A DNA stretch of 64,000 bases from DASXYG01 sp036502625 (GTDB lineage Bacteria; Actinomycetota; Actinomycetes; Streptosporangiales; Streptosporangiaceae): assembly GCA_036502625.1 (NCBI GenBank), contig DASXYG010000032.1, forward strand, positions 1-64,000, in the 5' to 3' direction. Made by a program: the position numbers and the translations under genes. This document shows, one piece after another, positions 25,730 to 33,848 of the stretch (the first letter of the stretch is position 1; each line of letters begins with the position of its first letter). The notes under the pieces are model-generated. The model did no database searches, was not told the DNA's origin, and saw nothing but the letters and a program-made list of their open reading frames with translations.

Positions 25730-26856
25730 GTGACGGCTGGCCGCAGGGATGGTCCCGCGACGACCCGCGCGGGCCTCAGGAAGAACGGACCGCCGTGTAC
25801 CCCCAGGGTTCCTACGGCGCCGACCCGTACGGCGGTGGCGCGCCGCCGCCGGGCCCGAGCGCCGGGCGGGTCTACGGCGGCGGGCGCTCGCCCCGCCCCC
25901 GCAAGCGGCGCTGGCCCAAGATCGTGCTGACGGTGATCGTCATCATCATCGTGCTGATCGCCGCGCTGGTGATCTGGCTGGACTTCTCGCTGAACCGCAC
26001 CAGCGCCCTGGTCGACTACAGCGGCCGCCCGGGCGACACACCCGGCACGAACTGGCTGCTCATCGGCACCGACTCCCGCAAGGGCCTGAGCAGGTCCGAG
26101 CGCGACAAGCTCGCCACCGGCCGCGCCGCCGGGCAGCGCACCGACACGATGATGCTGCTGCACATCCCCGAGGGCAGCGACAAGCCCACGCTGGTCAGCC
26201 TCCCGCGCGACTCCTGGGTGCCCATCCCCGGCCACGACCACAACAAGCTGAACGCGGCCTTCTCCCTCGGCGGCCCGCAGCTCCTGGTCAAGACCATCGA
26301 GGGCGTCAGCGGCATCCACCTCGACCACTACATGGAGATCAACTTCGCCGGGTTCGTCGACGTGGTCGACGCCGTCGGCGGTGTCCACATGTGCGTGAAG
26401 CAGCACCTCAAGGACCCCAAGGCCGGCCTGAACCTCAAGCCGGGCTGCCACGACCTCCAGGGCAAGGACGCCCTCGGCTACGTCCGTACGCGCCACTTCG
26501 CGAACGGCGACCTGGAGCGGGTGAAGCACCAGCGGCAGTTCGTCAGCGCGCTGATGAGCAAGGCGACGAGCCCGGGTGTGCTGCTGAACCCGTTCAAGTC
26601 GATCCCGCTCGCGGTCAGCGGCACCAAGGCGGTCACCGTCGACGACGGCGACCACATCTGGAACATGATCTCGCTGGCGCAGAACCTCGGCGGCATGAGC
26701 ACCGGGAAGCTGGTCACCACGTCGGTGCCGCTCGGCGGGTTCGGCACCTCGCCCACCGCCGGGTCGTACATCATCTGGCAGCGTCAGCGCGCGCTCGAGC
26801 TGTTCAACGCGCTGAAGAACGACCAGCCCGTGCCGTCCTCCGCGCTGCAGAAGTAG
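25726..26856 (+). CDS. LytR-CpsA-Psr (LCP) family cell-wall ligase
   Basis: A 376-residue membrane-anchored LCP protein. Residues 1-60 are a Pro/Gly-rich cytoplasmic tail, one membrane helix lies near 66-86 (IVLTVIVIIIVLIAALVIWL), and the extracellular LCP domain follows. Conserved parts are LLIGTDSRKG, QRTDTMMLLHI, SLPRDSWV with the polyprenyl-phosphate-binding Arg, and LGYVRTRHFANGDLERVKHQ. LCP enzymes transfer teichoic acid, arabinogalactan or similar glycopolymers from polyprenyl carrier to peptidoglycan. The C-terminal LytR domain is absent. It ends at a strong bidirectional hairpin. Confidence 0.92.
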   Translation: MSDGWPQGWSRDDPRGPQEERTAVYPQGSYGADPYGGGAPPPGPSAGRVYGGGRSPRPRKRRWPKIVLTVIVIIIVLIAALVIWLDFSLNRTSALVDYSGRPGDTPGTNWLLIGTDSRKGLSRSERDKLATGRAAGQRTDTMMLLHIPEGSDKPTLVSLPRDSWVPIPGHDHNKLNAAFSLGGPQLLVKTIEGVSGIHLDHYMEINFAGFVDVVDAVGGVHMCVKQHLKDPKAGLNLKPGCHDLQGKDALGYVRTRHFANGDLERVKHQRQFVSALMSKATSPGVLLNPFKSIPLAVSGTKAVTVDDGDHIWNMISLAQNLGGMSTGKLVTTSVPLGGFGTSPTAGSYIIWQRQRALELFNALKNDQPVPSSALQK

Positions 26857-26914
26857 CCGTACGCACACCGCCCCCGTCAGCGCCGCGGCGCTGACGGGGG
26901 CGAGGTGCGTACGG
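26857..26914. terminator. Strong bidirectional hairpin
   Basis: Starting on the base after the LCP stop codon, CCGTACGCAC then CGCCCCCGTCAGCGC pair with their complements on the right arm. This gives a stem of 10 plus 15 bp interrupted by one two-base mismatch, with a tiny loop around 26885. It ends 3 bp before the stop codon of the convergent M1 peptidase gene, so it can serve both transcripts. Confidence 0.85.
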
Positions 26915-26917
26915 GGC

Positions 26918-28351
26918 CTACCAGGTGGTGGGCTTGGTCTTGTCCCACAGCCAGACCTGGAAGAAGTTCCCGAGGTCCTGGTGGGTGACCCGCTCCGACA
27001 GCGCCACGAACTGCTCCGTCGTGCCGTTGCCGTACTTGTGCTGCGCGACCCAGTCACGCAGGATCGCGAAGAACTTCTTGTCGCCGACCTTGTGCCGCAG
27101 GGCCGCCAGCGTCATGCCGCCGCGGTCGTACACCGCGCCGGAGAACATGGTGTCCCGCTGCGGGTCCGCGATGGACTGGTTCCAGAACGCGTTGCCGGCC
27201 GCATAGTGGTCGTACGTCTTCTGGAAGTCCGCCCAGGTGGTCGCGCCGCCGGTGTGCTCGTCGTACAGGTTGGCGGCGAACGTCGCGAAGCCCTCGTTCA
27301 GCCAGATGTTCGCCCAGGTCTTCACCGACACGGCGTCGCCGAACCACTGGTGGGCGAGCTCGTGGGCGATCGTCCCGGTCTCGACGTTGTAGCCGTACAG
27401 CGGGCGCGTCTGCGTCTCCAGGGAGAACCCGACGTCGGGCACGGAGTCGACGATCGCGCCGGTGGAGCTGAACGGGTACCTGCCGAACGTCTTCGACCAG
27501 TAGTCGGTCACGTCGTTCGTGGTCTTCATGATCCGGGAGCGGTCGGCGGCGGTGTACGCCGGGTCGAACGCGCTGAAGTTCCGGATGCCGGACGGCGTGC
27601 GGTCCGTCTCGAAGTTCCACTTGCCGATGTTGATGGTGGCCAGGTAGGTCGCCATCGGCCGGTTCTCGTTCCACCGGAACGTGGCCTTGCCGCCGGACTT
27701 CGTCGCGCCCTGGTAGTCGCCGTTCGCGATCACCTTGCGGTCCTTCGGCACCGTGATCCGGTAGCTGAAGGTGGCCTTGTCGCCGGGGTGGTCGTTGGAC
27801 GGGTACCAGGTGCTCGCCGCGTTCGGCTCGCAGCCGACGAACGCGCCGTCCTTGGTGTACTGCCAGCCGTAGTCGGAGCCGAACACGATCGGCGAGCCCT
27901 TGATCGTGACGGGCGTGCCGCCGTACGCGACCGCGACCCGGAAGGTGCGCCCGCGCGGCAGGCCGCGCGGCGGTGTGATCACCAGCTCCTGGCCCTGCTG
28001 GGCGAACGCCGCGCGCCGCCCGTCGACCGTCACGCCGCTCGCCTTCAGGTCCTGGAGGTCCAGGTCGAACCGGGACAGGTTCTGCGTGGCGCGCGCGGTG
28101 ATGGTGGCCGTGCCCTGGAGGTGGTGGGTGTCCGGGGCGTAGGACAGGTCGAGCGCGTAGTGGCCGACGTCGTACCCGCCGTTGCCCTCGTCCGGGAAGT
28201 ACGGGTCACCCATGCCGGGCGCGCCGGGGGTGTAGTGTCCGGCGCCGGCCGGCGCCGCGGCCGCGATCGCCGCCGTCGGTACGGTCGCGACAGCCAGGCC
28301 CGCGGCCATGCCGGTGACGAACAGTAAACGGGCGGTACGGACTTTCCTCAT
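26918..28351 (-). CDS. Secreted M1 family metallopeptidase
   Basis: A 477-residue exported zinc aminopeptidase-like protein. The signal peptide runs to about residue 30 (LLFVTGMAAGLAVATVPTAA). The N-terminal beta-domain is followed by the catalytic domain with the zinc motif HELAHQWFGD and, 18 residues on, the third ligand in NEGFATFAANLY. The exopeptidase GAMEN-type motif is not clear. At under 500 residues it lacks the large C-terminal helical domain of full-length M1 enzymes, as in other short actinobacterial secreted members. The ATG at 28351 is preferred because GAGAGGAC lies ahead and the signal peptide starts there. Confidence 0.9.
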   Translation of the reverse strand: MRKVRTARLLFVTGMAAGLAVATVPTAAIAAAAPAGAGHYTPGAPGMGDPYFPDEGNGGYDVGHYALDLSYAPDTHHLQGTATITARATQNLSRFDLDLQDLKASGVTVDGRRAAFAQQGQELVITPPRGLPRGRTFRVAVAYGGTPVTIKGSPIVFGSDYGWQYTKDGAFVGCEPNAASTWYPSNDHPGDKATFSYRITVPKDRKVIANGDYQGATKSGGKATFRWNENRPMATYLATINIGKWNFETDRTPSGIRNFSAFDPAYTAADRSRIMKTTNDVTDYWSKTFGRYPFSSTGAIVDSVPDVGFSLETQTRPLYGYNVETGTIAHELAHQWFGDAVSVKTWANIWLNEGFATFAANLYDEHTGGATTWADFQKTYDHYAAGNAFWNQSIADPQRDTMFSGAVYDRGGMTLAALRHKVGDKKFFAILRDWVAQHKYGNGTTEQFVALSERVTHQDLGNFFQVWLWDKTKPTTW

Positions 28352-28411
28352 GGACGTCCTCTCGTGTGCAGCCAAGTGCACGAGAACTATTCGCGAGGTA
28401 TGTCCGTGGTG

Positions 28412-28612
28412 TCAACAGATGTGCTTTGACATGCGAACGAACGCCCCCCAGGTGGGTCCACTGATGATGAGCGCACCGTGTGCGCGGTTCTTGGTGTCCC
28501 GGACTCCGACGGCACCGGCGCGTAGGACGGCGACCTCGACACAGTCGCCGGTCGAGCCGCTGTGACTCGATTTACGCCATCGGGTGTCGGATCCGCTCCC
28601 CGGATCGGTCAA
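28412..28612 (-). CDS. DUF397 domain protein
   Basis: A 66-residue DUF397 protein with the family signature WRKSSHSGSTGDCVEVA and the later VRDTKNRAHGALII. Such proteins occur across actinomycetes beside XRE/DUF5753 regulators, like the BldB/WhiJ-linked pairs of Streptomyces, and are thought to bind or antagonise the regulator. The start is a TTG at 28612: GGAGG is 4 bp ahead and the codon overlaps the regulator stop as TTGA, so translation is coupled. A slightly low GC content compared with neighbours is visible. Confidence 0.85.
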   Translation of the reverse strand: MTDPGSGSDTRWRKSSHSGSTGDCVEVAVLRAGAVGVRDTKNRAHGALIISGPTWGAFVRMSKHIC

Positions 28613-29424
28613 ATCTCCTCCATCGCGGCCCTGATCAGATCCGCGGAGATCTCCGGCGACAGTGCCTCCCCCAAGATGGCGTCGAACGCCGCGCTGGCCT
28701 GTCTCACCTCGTCCGGATCGTCGATGAGCCGTCCATGTGATCGCCCGTCGGCGTACCCGACGGGCACCTGGTCGGTGAACTGCAGCAGGGTCAACGGACC
28801 GTCCAGCCCGGCGTGCGCGCCCGCCATGAACGGCAGGACCTGCACGACCACGTTGCGGCGCGGCGCGAGGAGCCGTTCGAACTGGCCGCGCGCGATGTCG
28901 CGCCCGCCGATCGGGCGGTGCAGCACCGCTTCGTCCAGCACCACGCGCAGGATCGGGCCGCCCGGGGTGCTGAGGATCTTCTGCCGGTCCATGCGGGCCT
29001 CCGCGGCCTGCTCGATCTCCGTCTCGGTCGCCACCACGCGCCCGGCGCGCATCACGGCGCGCGCGTAATCGGGCGTCTGGAGCAGGCCGGGCACCACGCG
29101 CAGGTCGAAGACGCGGATGAGCACGGCCTCGGCCTCGAGATCGAGGTACGGGCGGAACCACTGCGGGTGGGACTCCGAGCTGACGAGCGTCCACAGGTTG
29201 GCGAGCGCGCCGCGCGCGTCGAGCACCCGGTCGGCGGCGTCGGCCAGCGCACGAGGCGGGGTGCGCTTGGCGTTCTCCACGAGGCCGACGAACGCGCCGG
29301 TGTAGTTGATCACCGCGCCGAGACCGTCCTGGGACAGCCCCGCGGCAAGCCGGTACCTGCGCAGTTCGGCGCCGAAGAACGCGCCAATACTGGCAGTCGG
29401 GTCGAGCCGGGAGGGTTTCGGCAT
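28609..29424 (-). CDS. XRE family regulator with DUF5753 domain
   Basis: A 271-residue helix-turn-helix protein of the WhiJ-like type. The N-terminal XRE domain spans residues 17-75 (ELRRYRLAAGLSQDGLGAVI). The DUF5753 effector domain fills about 95-265, with RVFDLRVVPGLLQTPDYARAV and VVVQVLPFMAGAHAGLDGP. These regulators work with small DUF397 partners in development and antibiotic control; the pair here is complete and overlapping. The partner-target relationship in this strain is unknown. Confidence 0.88.
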   Translation of the reverse strand: MPKPSRLDPTASIGAFFGAELRRYRLAAGLSQDGLGAVINYTGAFVGLVENAKRTPPRALADAADRVLDARGALANLWTLVSSESHPQWFRPYLDLEAEAVLIRVFDLRVVPGLLQTPDYARAVMRAGRVVATETEIEQAAEARMDRQKILSTPGGPILRVVLDEAVLHRPIGGRDIARGQFERLLAPRRNVVVQVLPFMAGAHAGLDGPLTLLQFTDQVPVGYADGRSHGRLIDDPDEVRQASAAFDAILGEALSPEISADLIRAAMEEI

Positions 29425-29541
29425 GACGGATCAACCCCACACGTCGCGTTGGAATCCCTAGCGGACAGTAACGTAACGGCGACGGTTTGAACACCGGTCG
29501 GCGGCCGACGATTCGCCCACTGAGCAGGGTAGGCATGGCCC

Positions 29542-29967
29542 ATGAGACTCGACGGGCCCGAGGCGCGGCGGCGCTTCGCCGGGGCCGAAGTCGCGCGGCT
29601 GGCGACGGTCGGCGCGGACGGCCTGCCGCACCTGGTGCCGGTGACGTTCGCGGCGCCCGGCCCGTACACGGTCGTCATCGGCGTCGACGACAAGCCGAAG
29701 ACGACGCGGGACCTGCGGCGGCTGCGCAACATCGCGGCGAACCCGCGGGTCACGCTGCTGGCCGACCGCTACGACGCCGACTGGACGCGGTTGTGGTGGG
29801 CGCGCGCGGACGGCGCCGCCCGCGTCCTCACCGGCGGGCCCGCGCACGCGTCCGCGTGGGGGCTGCTGCGCGCCCGCTACCCGCAGTACGACGGCCGCGT
29901 CCAGGACGGCCCGGTGATCGCGGTGGACGTGGACCGCTGGACGGGATGGGCGTACGGGCCTGGCTGA
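29542..29967 (+). CDS. PPOX-class F420-type oxidoreductase (TIGR03668-like)
   Basis: A 141-residue split-barrel flavin/F420-binding protein. Typical parts are VARLATVGADGLPHLVPVTF at the N-terminus, DDKPKTTRDLRRLRNIAANP and WTRLWWARADGAARVL. The length and sequence pattern fit the actinobacterial family annotated as TIGR03668. Deazaflavin F420 is the likely cofactor, as the organism also encodes an LLM-class enzyme. The physiological reaction is unknown. It diverges from the XRE gene across about 117 bp. Confidence 0.82.
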   Translation: MRLDGPEARRRFAGAEVARLATVGADGLPHLVPVTFAAPGPYTVVIGVDDKPKTTRDLRRLRNIAANPRVTLLADRYDADWTRLWWARADGAARVLTGGPAHASAWGLLRARYPQYDGRVQDGPVIAVDVDRWTGWAYGPG

Positions 29968-30046
29968 CCGGCCCGGCGGCGCCGCCGGGTGCGATACCTG
30001 GCTACGCTGCTGGATCTGGAGCGGTGGCGGCGGATGGGGGAGCGGT

Positions 30047-30580
30047 ATGCGCAGGGCGCTCACTGCGGTGGCGGCGGTGCTCGCGGTGGTGCTCGTCGTG
30101 CTCGGCGCGGCCGGGCCCGCGTCCGCGCACAACGTGCTGGTCGGGAGCTCGCCGCACGACGGCGCGAAGCTCCGGCACGGGCCGCGCGCCGTCGTGCTCA
30201 CGTTCAACCAGCCGGTGCAGCACGGCTACGACACGATCACCGTGACCGGCCCCGGCGGCGGGCGCTGGGAGGCCGGGGCCACCACGGTCGACGACCGGAC
30301 GGTGCGGGTGCGCGTACGGCCGCTCGGCCCGGCGGGCGCGTACACCGTCGGCTACCGCATCCTGTCCGCCGACGGCCACCCGGTGTCCGGCGAGCTCAAG
30401 TTCTCGCTGCGGACCGCGGGCACCGGAACCCCGTCGTCGCCGGGTCCGACCACGGCCGCGCAGGCCGCGAACGCCGACGGCGGGGGCGGCCTGGCCTGGC
30501 TGTGGATCGCGATCGTGGTGGTCATCGCGGTCGGCGCCGTCATCGCCCTCCTCCGCCGCGCACGCGACACCCCGTCATGA
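30047..30580 (+). CDS. copC: CopC domain copper-binding protein
   Basis: A 177-residue exported CopC-like protein. After a Sec signal peptide ending in ASA the mature chain starts with His (HNVLVGSSPHDGAKL), the N-terminal Cu(II) ligand of CopC. A second His appears in RILSADGHPVSGEL. A Ser/Thr/Pro linker and a C-terminal membrane helix (LAWLWIAIVVVIAVGAVIAL) tether it to the cell surface. It binds copper and hands it to CopD. It overlaps the next gene as ATGA. Confidence 0.9.
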   Translation: MRRALTAVAAVLAVVLVVLGAAGPASAHNVLVGSSPHDGAKLRHGPRAVVLTFNQPVQHGYDTITVTGPGGGRWEAGATTVDDRTVRVRVRPLGPAGAYTVGYRILSADGHPVSGELKFSLRTAGTGTPSSPGPTTAAQAANADGGGGLAWLWIAIVVVIAVGAVIALLRRARDTPS

Positions 30581-31659
30581 CCGACGAAGCGCCACCGCTC
30601 CCCGTCCCCGCCCCCGTCCCCGCGTCGTCGGATGGCGCGCGGGTGGCCGGGGGCGGCGAGGTTGCCGCGCGGTTCGAACCCGTGGTGGCGTACGCGGGGG
30701 CGGGGCTGGTCGCGGCGGTGGTGGCGACCGGGCTGATGGTGGGCGGGCGGGTGCCGGGCATCGCCGCGCCGGGGCCGCTCGTGGAGTACGGGCTGCCGGT
30801 GGCGCGGGTGCTGCTCGACGCCTCGGCGGTGGCCACCATCGGGCTGAGCCTGCTCGCCCGGCTGCTCGGCTACGACGCCCCGGACCGTACGGAACCGGTG
30901 ATGCGCACCGCGCGGCGGCTGGCGTTCGTGTCCGCCGTCGCGTGGGTCGCGTGCGCGCTGATCGCCACCACGCTCCAGGCCGCCGAGGTGAACCCGGGTG
31001 TGCCGCTGACGCCGGGCGCGGTCGCCGCGTACGTCGGCGCCGTGGCCGGCGGCAAGGGCCTGATGCTCAGCGCCGGATGCGCGCTGGTCTGCGCGTTCTT
31101 CGGATGGCTCGCGCTGCGCCACGGCGAGAAGGTGCCCGCCGAGCTGCGGATCGGCATCGCGCTGTTCGGCCTGCTGCCGCTGCCCGTCACCGGCCACGCC
31201 AGCGACGGGGTCTACCACGACTACAGCATGATCTCCATGGAGCTGCACGTCGCGGGCGCGGCCGTGTGGACGGGCGGGCTGCTCGCCGTCGCCGTGCTCG
31301 TCGCGGCCCGGCCCGCGCTGCTGGAGCTCGCGCTGCCCCGGTTCTCCCGCCTGGCGTCCGCCGCGATCTTCGTGGTGGCCGCGACCGGCCTGTTCAACGG
31401 CCTCGTGGAGCTCGCGCTGACGCCCGGCGTGACGCTGCCGGGCGGGCTGCTGACCACCGGCTACGGCGTGCTGGTCCTCGTGAAGGTCGCGCTGGTCGCG
31501 CTACTGGGCGGGCTCGGCGCGCACTTCCGGTTCCGGCTGCTGCCCGCCGTCGCCCGGGGCGGCCGGGCCGCCGTCTTCGGCTGGGCGTCCGGCGAGGTCG
31601 CCGTCATGGGGCTGGCGTACGGCGTGGGGTTCGTGCTCAGCCGCGCCCCGGTCGTCTGA
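30577..31659 (+). CDS. copD: CopD-like copper transport membrane protein
   Basis: A 360-residue integral membrane protein with about eight to nine helices. The C-terminal half (about 200-355) is the CopD domain, with PVTGHASDGVYHDYSM, SMELHVAGAAVWTGGLLAVA and ATGLFNGLVELAL carrying the His and acidic residues of the family. It follows copC with a 4-bp overlap. Together they form a copper-uptake or resistance unit. No YcnI-like or CsoR gene is next to it. Confidence 0.88.
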   Translation: MTDEAPPLPVPAPVPASSDGARVAGGGEVAARFEPVVAYAGAGLVAAVVATGLMVGGRVPGIAAPGPLVEYGLPVARVLLDASAVATIGLSLLARLLGYDAPDRTEPVMRTARRLAFVSAVAWVACALIATTLQAAEVNPGVPLTPGAVAAYVGAVAGGKGLMLSAGCALVCAFFGWLALRHGEKVPAELRIGIALFGLLPLPVTGHASDGVYHDYSMISMELHVAGAAVWTGGLLAVAVLVAARPALLELALPRFSRLASAAIFVVAATGLFNGLVELALTPGVTLPGGLLTTGYGVLVLVKVALVALLGGLGAHFRFRLLPAVARGGRAAVFGWASGEVAVMGLAYGVGFVLSRAPVV

Positions 31660-31730
31660 GAACGGCGCCCACAGCCCGCCCCTGGCGTAGCGCGCGGCGG
31701 CGAGCCACGCGGCGGCGAACACGACGCAGG

Positions 31731-32759
31731 TCAGCGGCGCCGACCCGTACGCCACCGCGGCGCGGCCGCGATCGCCGACTGGAGCGCCAGCCCGCCGTAC
31801 ACCGCGGCGGTCACCGCGACCGCACCGGCGACCGGCCGTACGTAGCGCGGCAACCGGAGGAGGAACGCCAGATCGATCACGACCGCCCCGGCCAGCAGGA
31901 AGAACGGCACCGCGGACGTGGGGAACCCGGTGCCGGCGAGGATCGGCCAGATCAGGCAGCGGTAGGCGACGTACGCGGCCGCGATCGCGGTGGCCGTCCA
32001 CCTGCGGCCGACGGACGCGCGGGCCAGCACCAGCACCAGCATCGCCCCGACGACCGCGTAGAAGGGGTAGACCCACGACGGGATCGGCAGCGCGAAGTTC
32101 AGCAGCGACGCGCGGTCCACCGGGCGGCCGATCTGCTCGGCGGCGAACCGCAGCAGGCTCGGCTCGGCGAACGGATGGCCGCGGTCCCACGACGCGATCT
32201 CCAGCACGCCGTACTCCTGGTGGCCGTTCGGGAAGGAGACGTTCTCCAGGAAGAACAGCCAGAACGCGCCGAGCACCAGCGTGGACGCGCGGCCGGGCGG
32301 CGCGCCGGCCCGCCAGCCGCGCACGACCCCCGCGATCATGATGCCGGTGCCGAGGAACAGCAGGAAGTGCGACGGGCTCCACGTCGTGATGTCCAGCCCG
32401 TTGACCTTGTGGTTGATCGCGTCGAGCGGCATCGCCACGAGGAAGACGCCCATGCCCCACTGGAGCAGCCGGATCGTCCGCCGGTCGCCGCCCATGCCGG
32501 TGTAGCCCTGGATGACGACCAGCACGACGGCGATGACCGTGCCGACGGTGTTCAGCAGGTGCGGCGGCGCGAGCTCGTCGCGCAGCCACTTGAAGTGCCA
32601 CGAGATGTCCCAGCTCGCGCCGAGCACCTTGAGCGTGCACGCGGCCAGCCACCAGCGGTAGATCTCGGTGAAGACGTGCGGCGGGGTGGGCCGTCCGGGC
32701 GCGTGCCGCGACCAGTGCGCACGGAACAGGCCGACGCGGTAGCCGATGAACGAGGACAT
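31731..32759 (-). CDS. Polytopic membrane protein, unknown function
   Basis: A 342-residue protein with about eight hydrophobic helices. I do not recognise the family. Recurrent His/Trp/Asp residues lie in the loops (SWDISWHFKWLRDE, DAINHKVNGLDITTWSPSH, PNGHQEYGVLEIASWDRGHP), which could suit metal binding, and the neighbouring copC-copD genes make a copper link possible. The frame ends in RWRTGRRR, but the plus-one neighbouring frame continues with a hydrophobic helix (TCVVFAAAWLAAARYARGGL), so the annotated C-terminus may be the product of a frameshift. It starts 37 bp from the convergent run of secreted esterase genes. Confidence 0.68.
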   Translation of the reverse strand: MSSFIGYRVGLFRAHWSRHAPGRPTPPHVFTEIYRWWLAACTLKVLGASWDISWHFKWLRDELAPPHLLNTVGTVIAVVLVVIQGYTGMGGDRRTIRLLQWGMGVFLVAMPLDAINHKVNGLDITTWSPSHFLLFLGTGIMIAGVVRGWRAGAPPGRASTLVLGAFWLFFLENVSFPNGHQEYGVLEIASWDRGHPFAEPSLLRFAAEQIGRPVDRASLLNFALPIPSWVYPFYAVVGAMLVLVLARASVGRRWTATAIAAAYVAYRCLIWPILAGTGFPTSAVPFFLLAGAVVIDLAFLLRLPRYVRPVAGAVAVTAAVYGGLALQSAIAAAPRWRTGRRR

Positions 32760-32795
32760 GAACGACGATTCTCCCGCAGATCGCCCGGTGTCCGT

Positions 32796-33692
32796 TCAGC
32801 GGGCCGCGGTCAGCTCGTGGGTGGCGGCGCTGATCCAGGCCTCCTCGTGCTCGTCCCAGAAGCCGTTGGTGTGCGCGCCGGGGTAGAAGGCGTAGACGTG
32901 CGGCACCTTCGCGGCGATCAGCTCGCGGTGCAACTGCTCGTTCTCGGGCACGAAATGCGGATCCGCGTCGCCGACGTAGAAGGCGAAGTACGTCGGCCGG
33001 TATTTCGCGTACATCCGTTCCACGGAATCGACATAGTTGTGCAAATTCGCCTGGTGGTTGGCTTTGGCCGAGCCGAGGTCGAGGGGCGCCGAGCCGGACG
33101 GGTTCGTCGGCCGGAAGTAGCCGCTCCACGACTGGATCACCGAGTACGTAGCGGGATTGTGCAGGCCGATGCTGGTGGCGCCGTAGCCGCCGGCGGACAG
33201 CCCGATGATCGCGCGCCCGCGCCGGTCGCCGATGGTGCGGTAATGCCGGTCGACGTACGCGACCAGCTCGTCGGCGGTGGCGGTCGCCCAGTCGCGGCCG
33301 GGCCCCCAGTCGAGCCATTCGGGGTCGGTGTCGCCGGGCCGCGCGCCCTGCGGCGACACCACGATCGCCGGGCGCCCGGACTCCTCGGCGGCCGCGCCGA
33401 CGCTGTCGATCCGCTTCGTCTGGTAGCTCGTGGCGTCGCCCGGAAGGCCGTGCAGGAGGTAGATCACCGGGTAGCGCAGGGCGCCTGAGGAGTAGCCGCG
33501 CGGCAGGTAGACGCGGAAATGGTCGGTGCCCTTGAGCGCCGCCGAGGCGAACGCGCCGTCGCGCACCTGGGCGGGCGACGCCCGGCCCGTGGCCGTGGGC
33601 GGGGCGGCCGTGGCGTGTGCGCCGCAGGCCGAGGCGGCGGCGGCGAGCGCGAGCGCCGCGGCCAACGGGAGGAACTTCCACGTGCCGGTCAC
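32796..33692 (-). CDS. Exported esterase, alpha/beta hydrolase (PF00756-like)
   Basis: A 298-residue lipoprotein-type esterase. The signal sequence ends in the lipobox AASAC (Cys near 23). The alpha/beta hydrolase of the esterase-D/antigen-85 type follows, with YPVIYLLHGLPGDATSY (oxyanion loop), the nucleophile elbow GLSAGGYGATSIGL, an acid residue in YVGDADPHF and the His in YPGAHTNGFWDEH. The GTG at 33692 is chosen because the lipoprotein signal begins there; the upstream frame has only a TTG. A related membrane-anchored esterase diverges on the other strand. Confidence 0.85.
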   Translation of the reverse strand: MTGTWKFLPLAAALALAAAASACGAHATAAPPTATGRASPAQVRDGAFASAALKGTDHFRVYLPRGYSSGALRYPVIYLLHGLPGDATSYQTKRIDSVGAAAEESGRPAIVVSPQGARPGDTDPEWLDWGPGRDWATATADELVAYVDRHYRTIGDRRGRAIIGLSAGGYGATSIGLHNPATYSVIQSWSGYFRPTNPSGSAPLDLGSAKANHQANLHNYVDSVERMYAKYRPTYFAFYVGDADPHFVPENEQLHRELIAAKVPHVYAFYPGAHTNGFWDEHEEAWISAATHELTAAR

Positions 33693-33730
33693 TCCCGGAC
33701 TTTCCCCGCGCGGCCCGCCCCGGCAATCGC

Positions 33731-33750
33731 GCAATTCGGCAATGAATTGC
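33731..33750. promoter_or_regulatory. Inverted repeat between divergent esterase genes
   Basis: A perfect 7-bp inverted repeat with a 6-bp centre, GCAATTC GGCAAT GAATTGC, in the AT-richer space between the two esterase genes (starts 33692 and 33849). It is the best candidate for a shared regulator site. Confidence 0.5.
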
Positions 33751-33848
33751 GGGAGGGGAGATTAACACGCCGATACGTGAATTTACCATCCGGGTCCCAC
33801 ACTGATTCTCGGGGACGTGTGGACGCCGAACGGTGACTGGGGGCGACC

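Noticed and set aside
28609..28612. Independent promoter for the DUF397 gene
   Set aside because: Its TTG start overlaps the regulator stop and has its own Shine-Dalgarno inside the regulator gene, so coupling is the simpler explanation.
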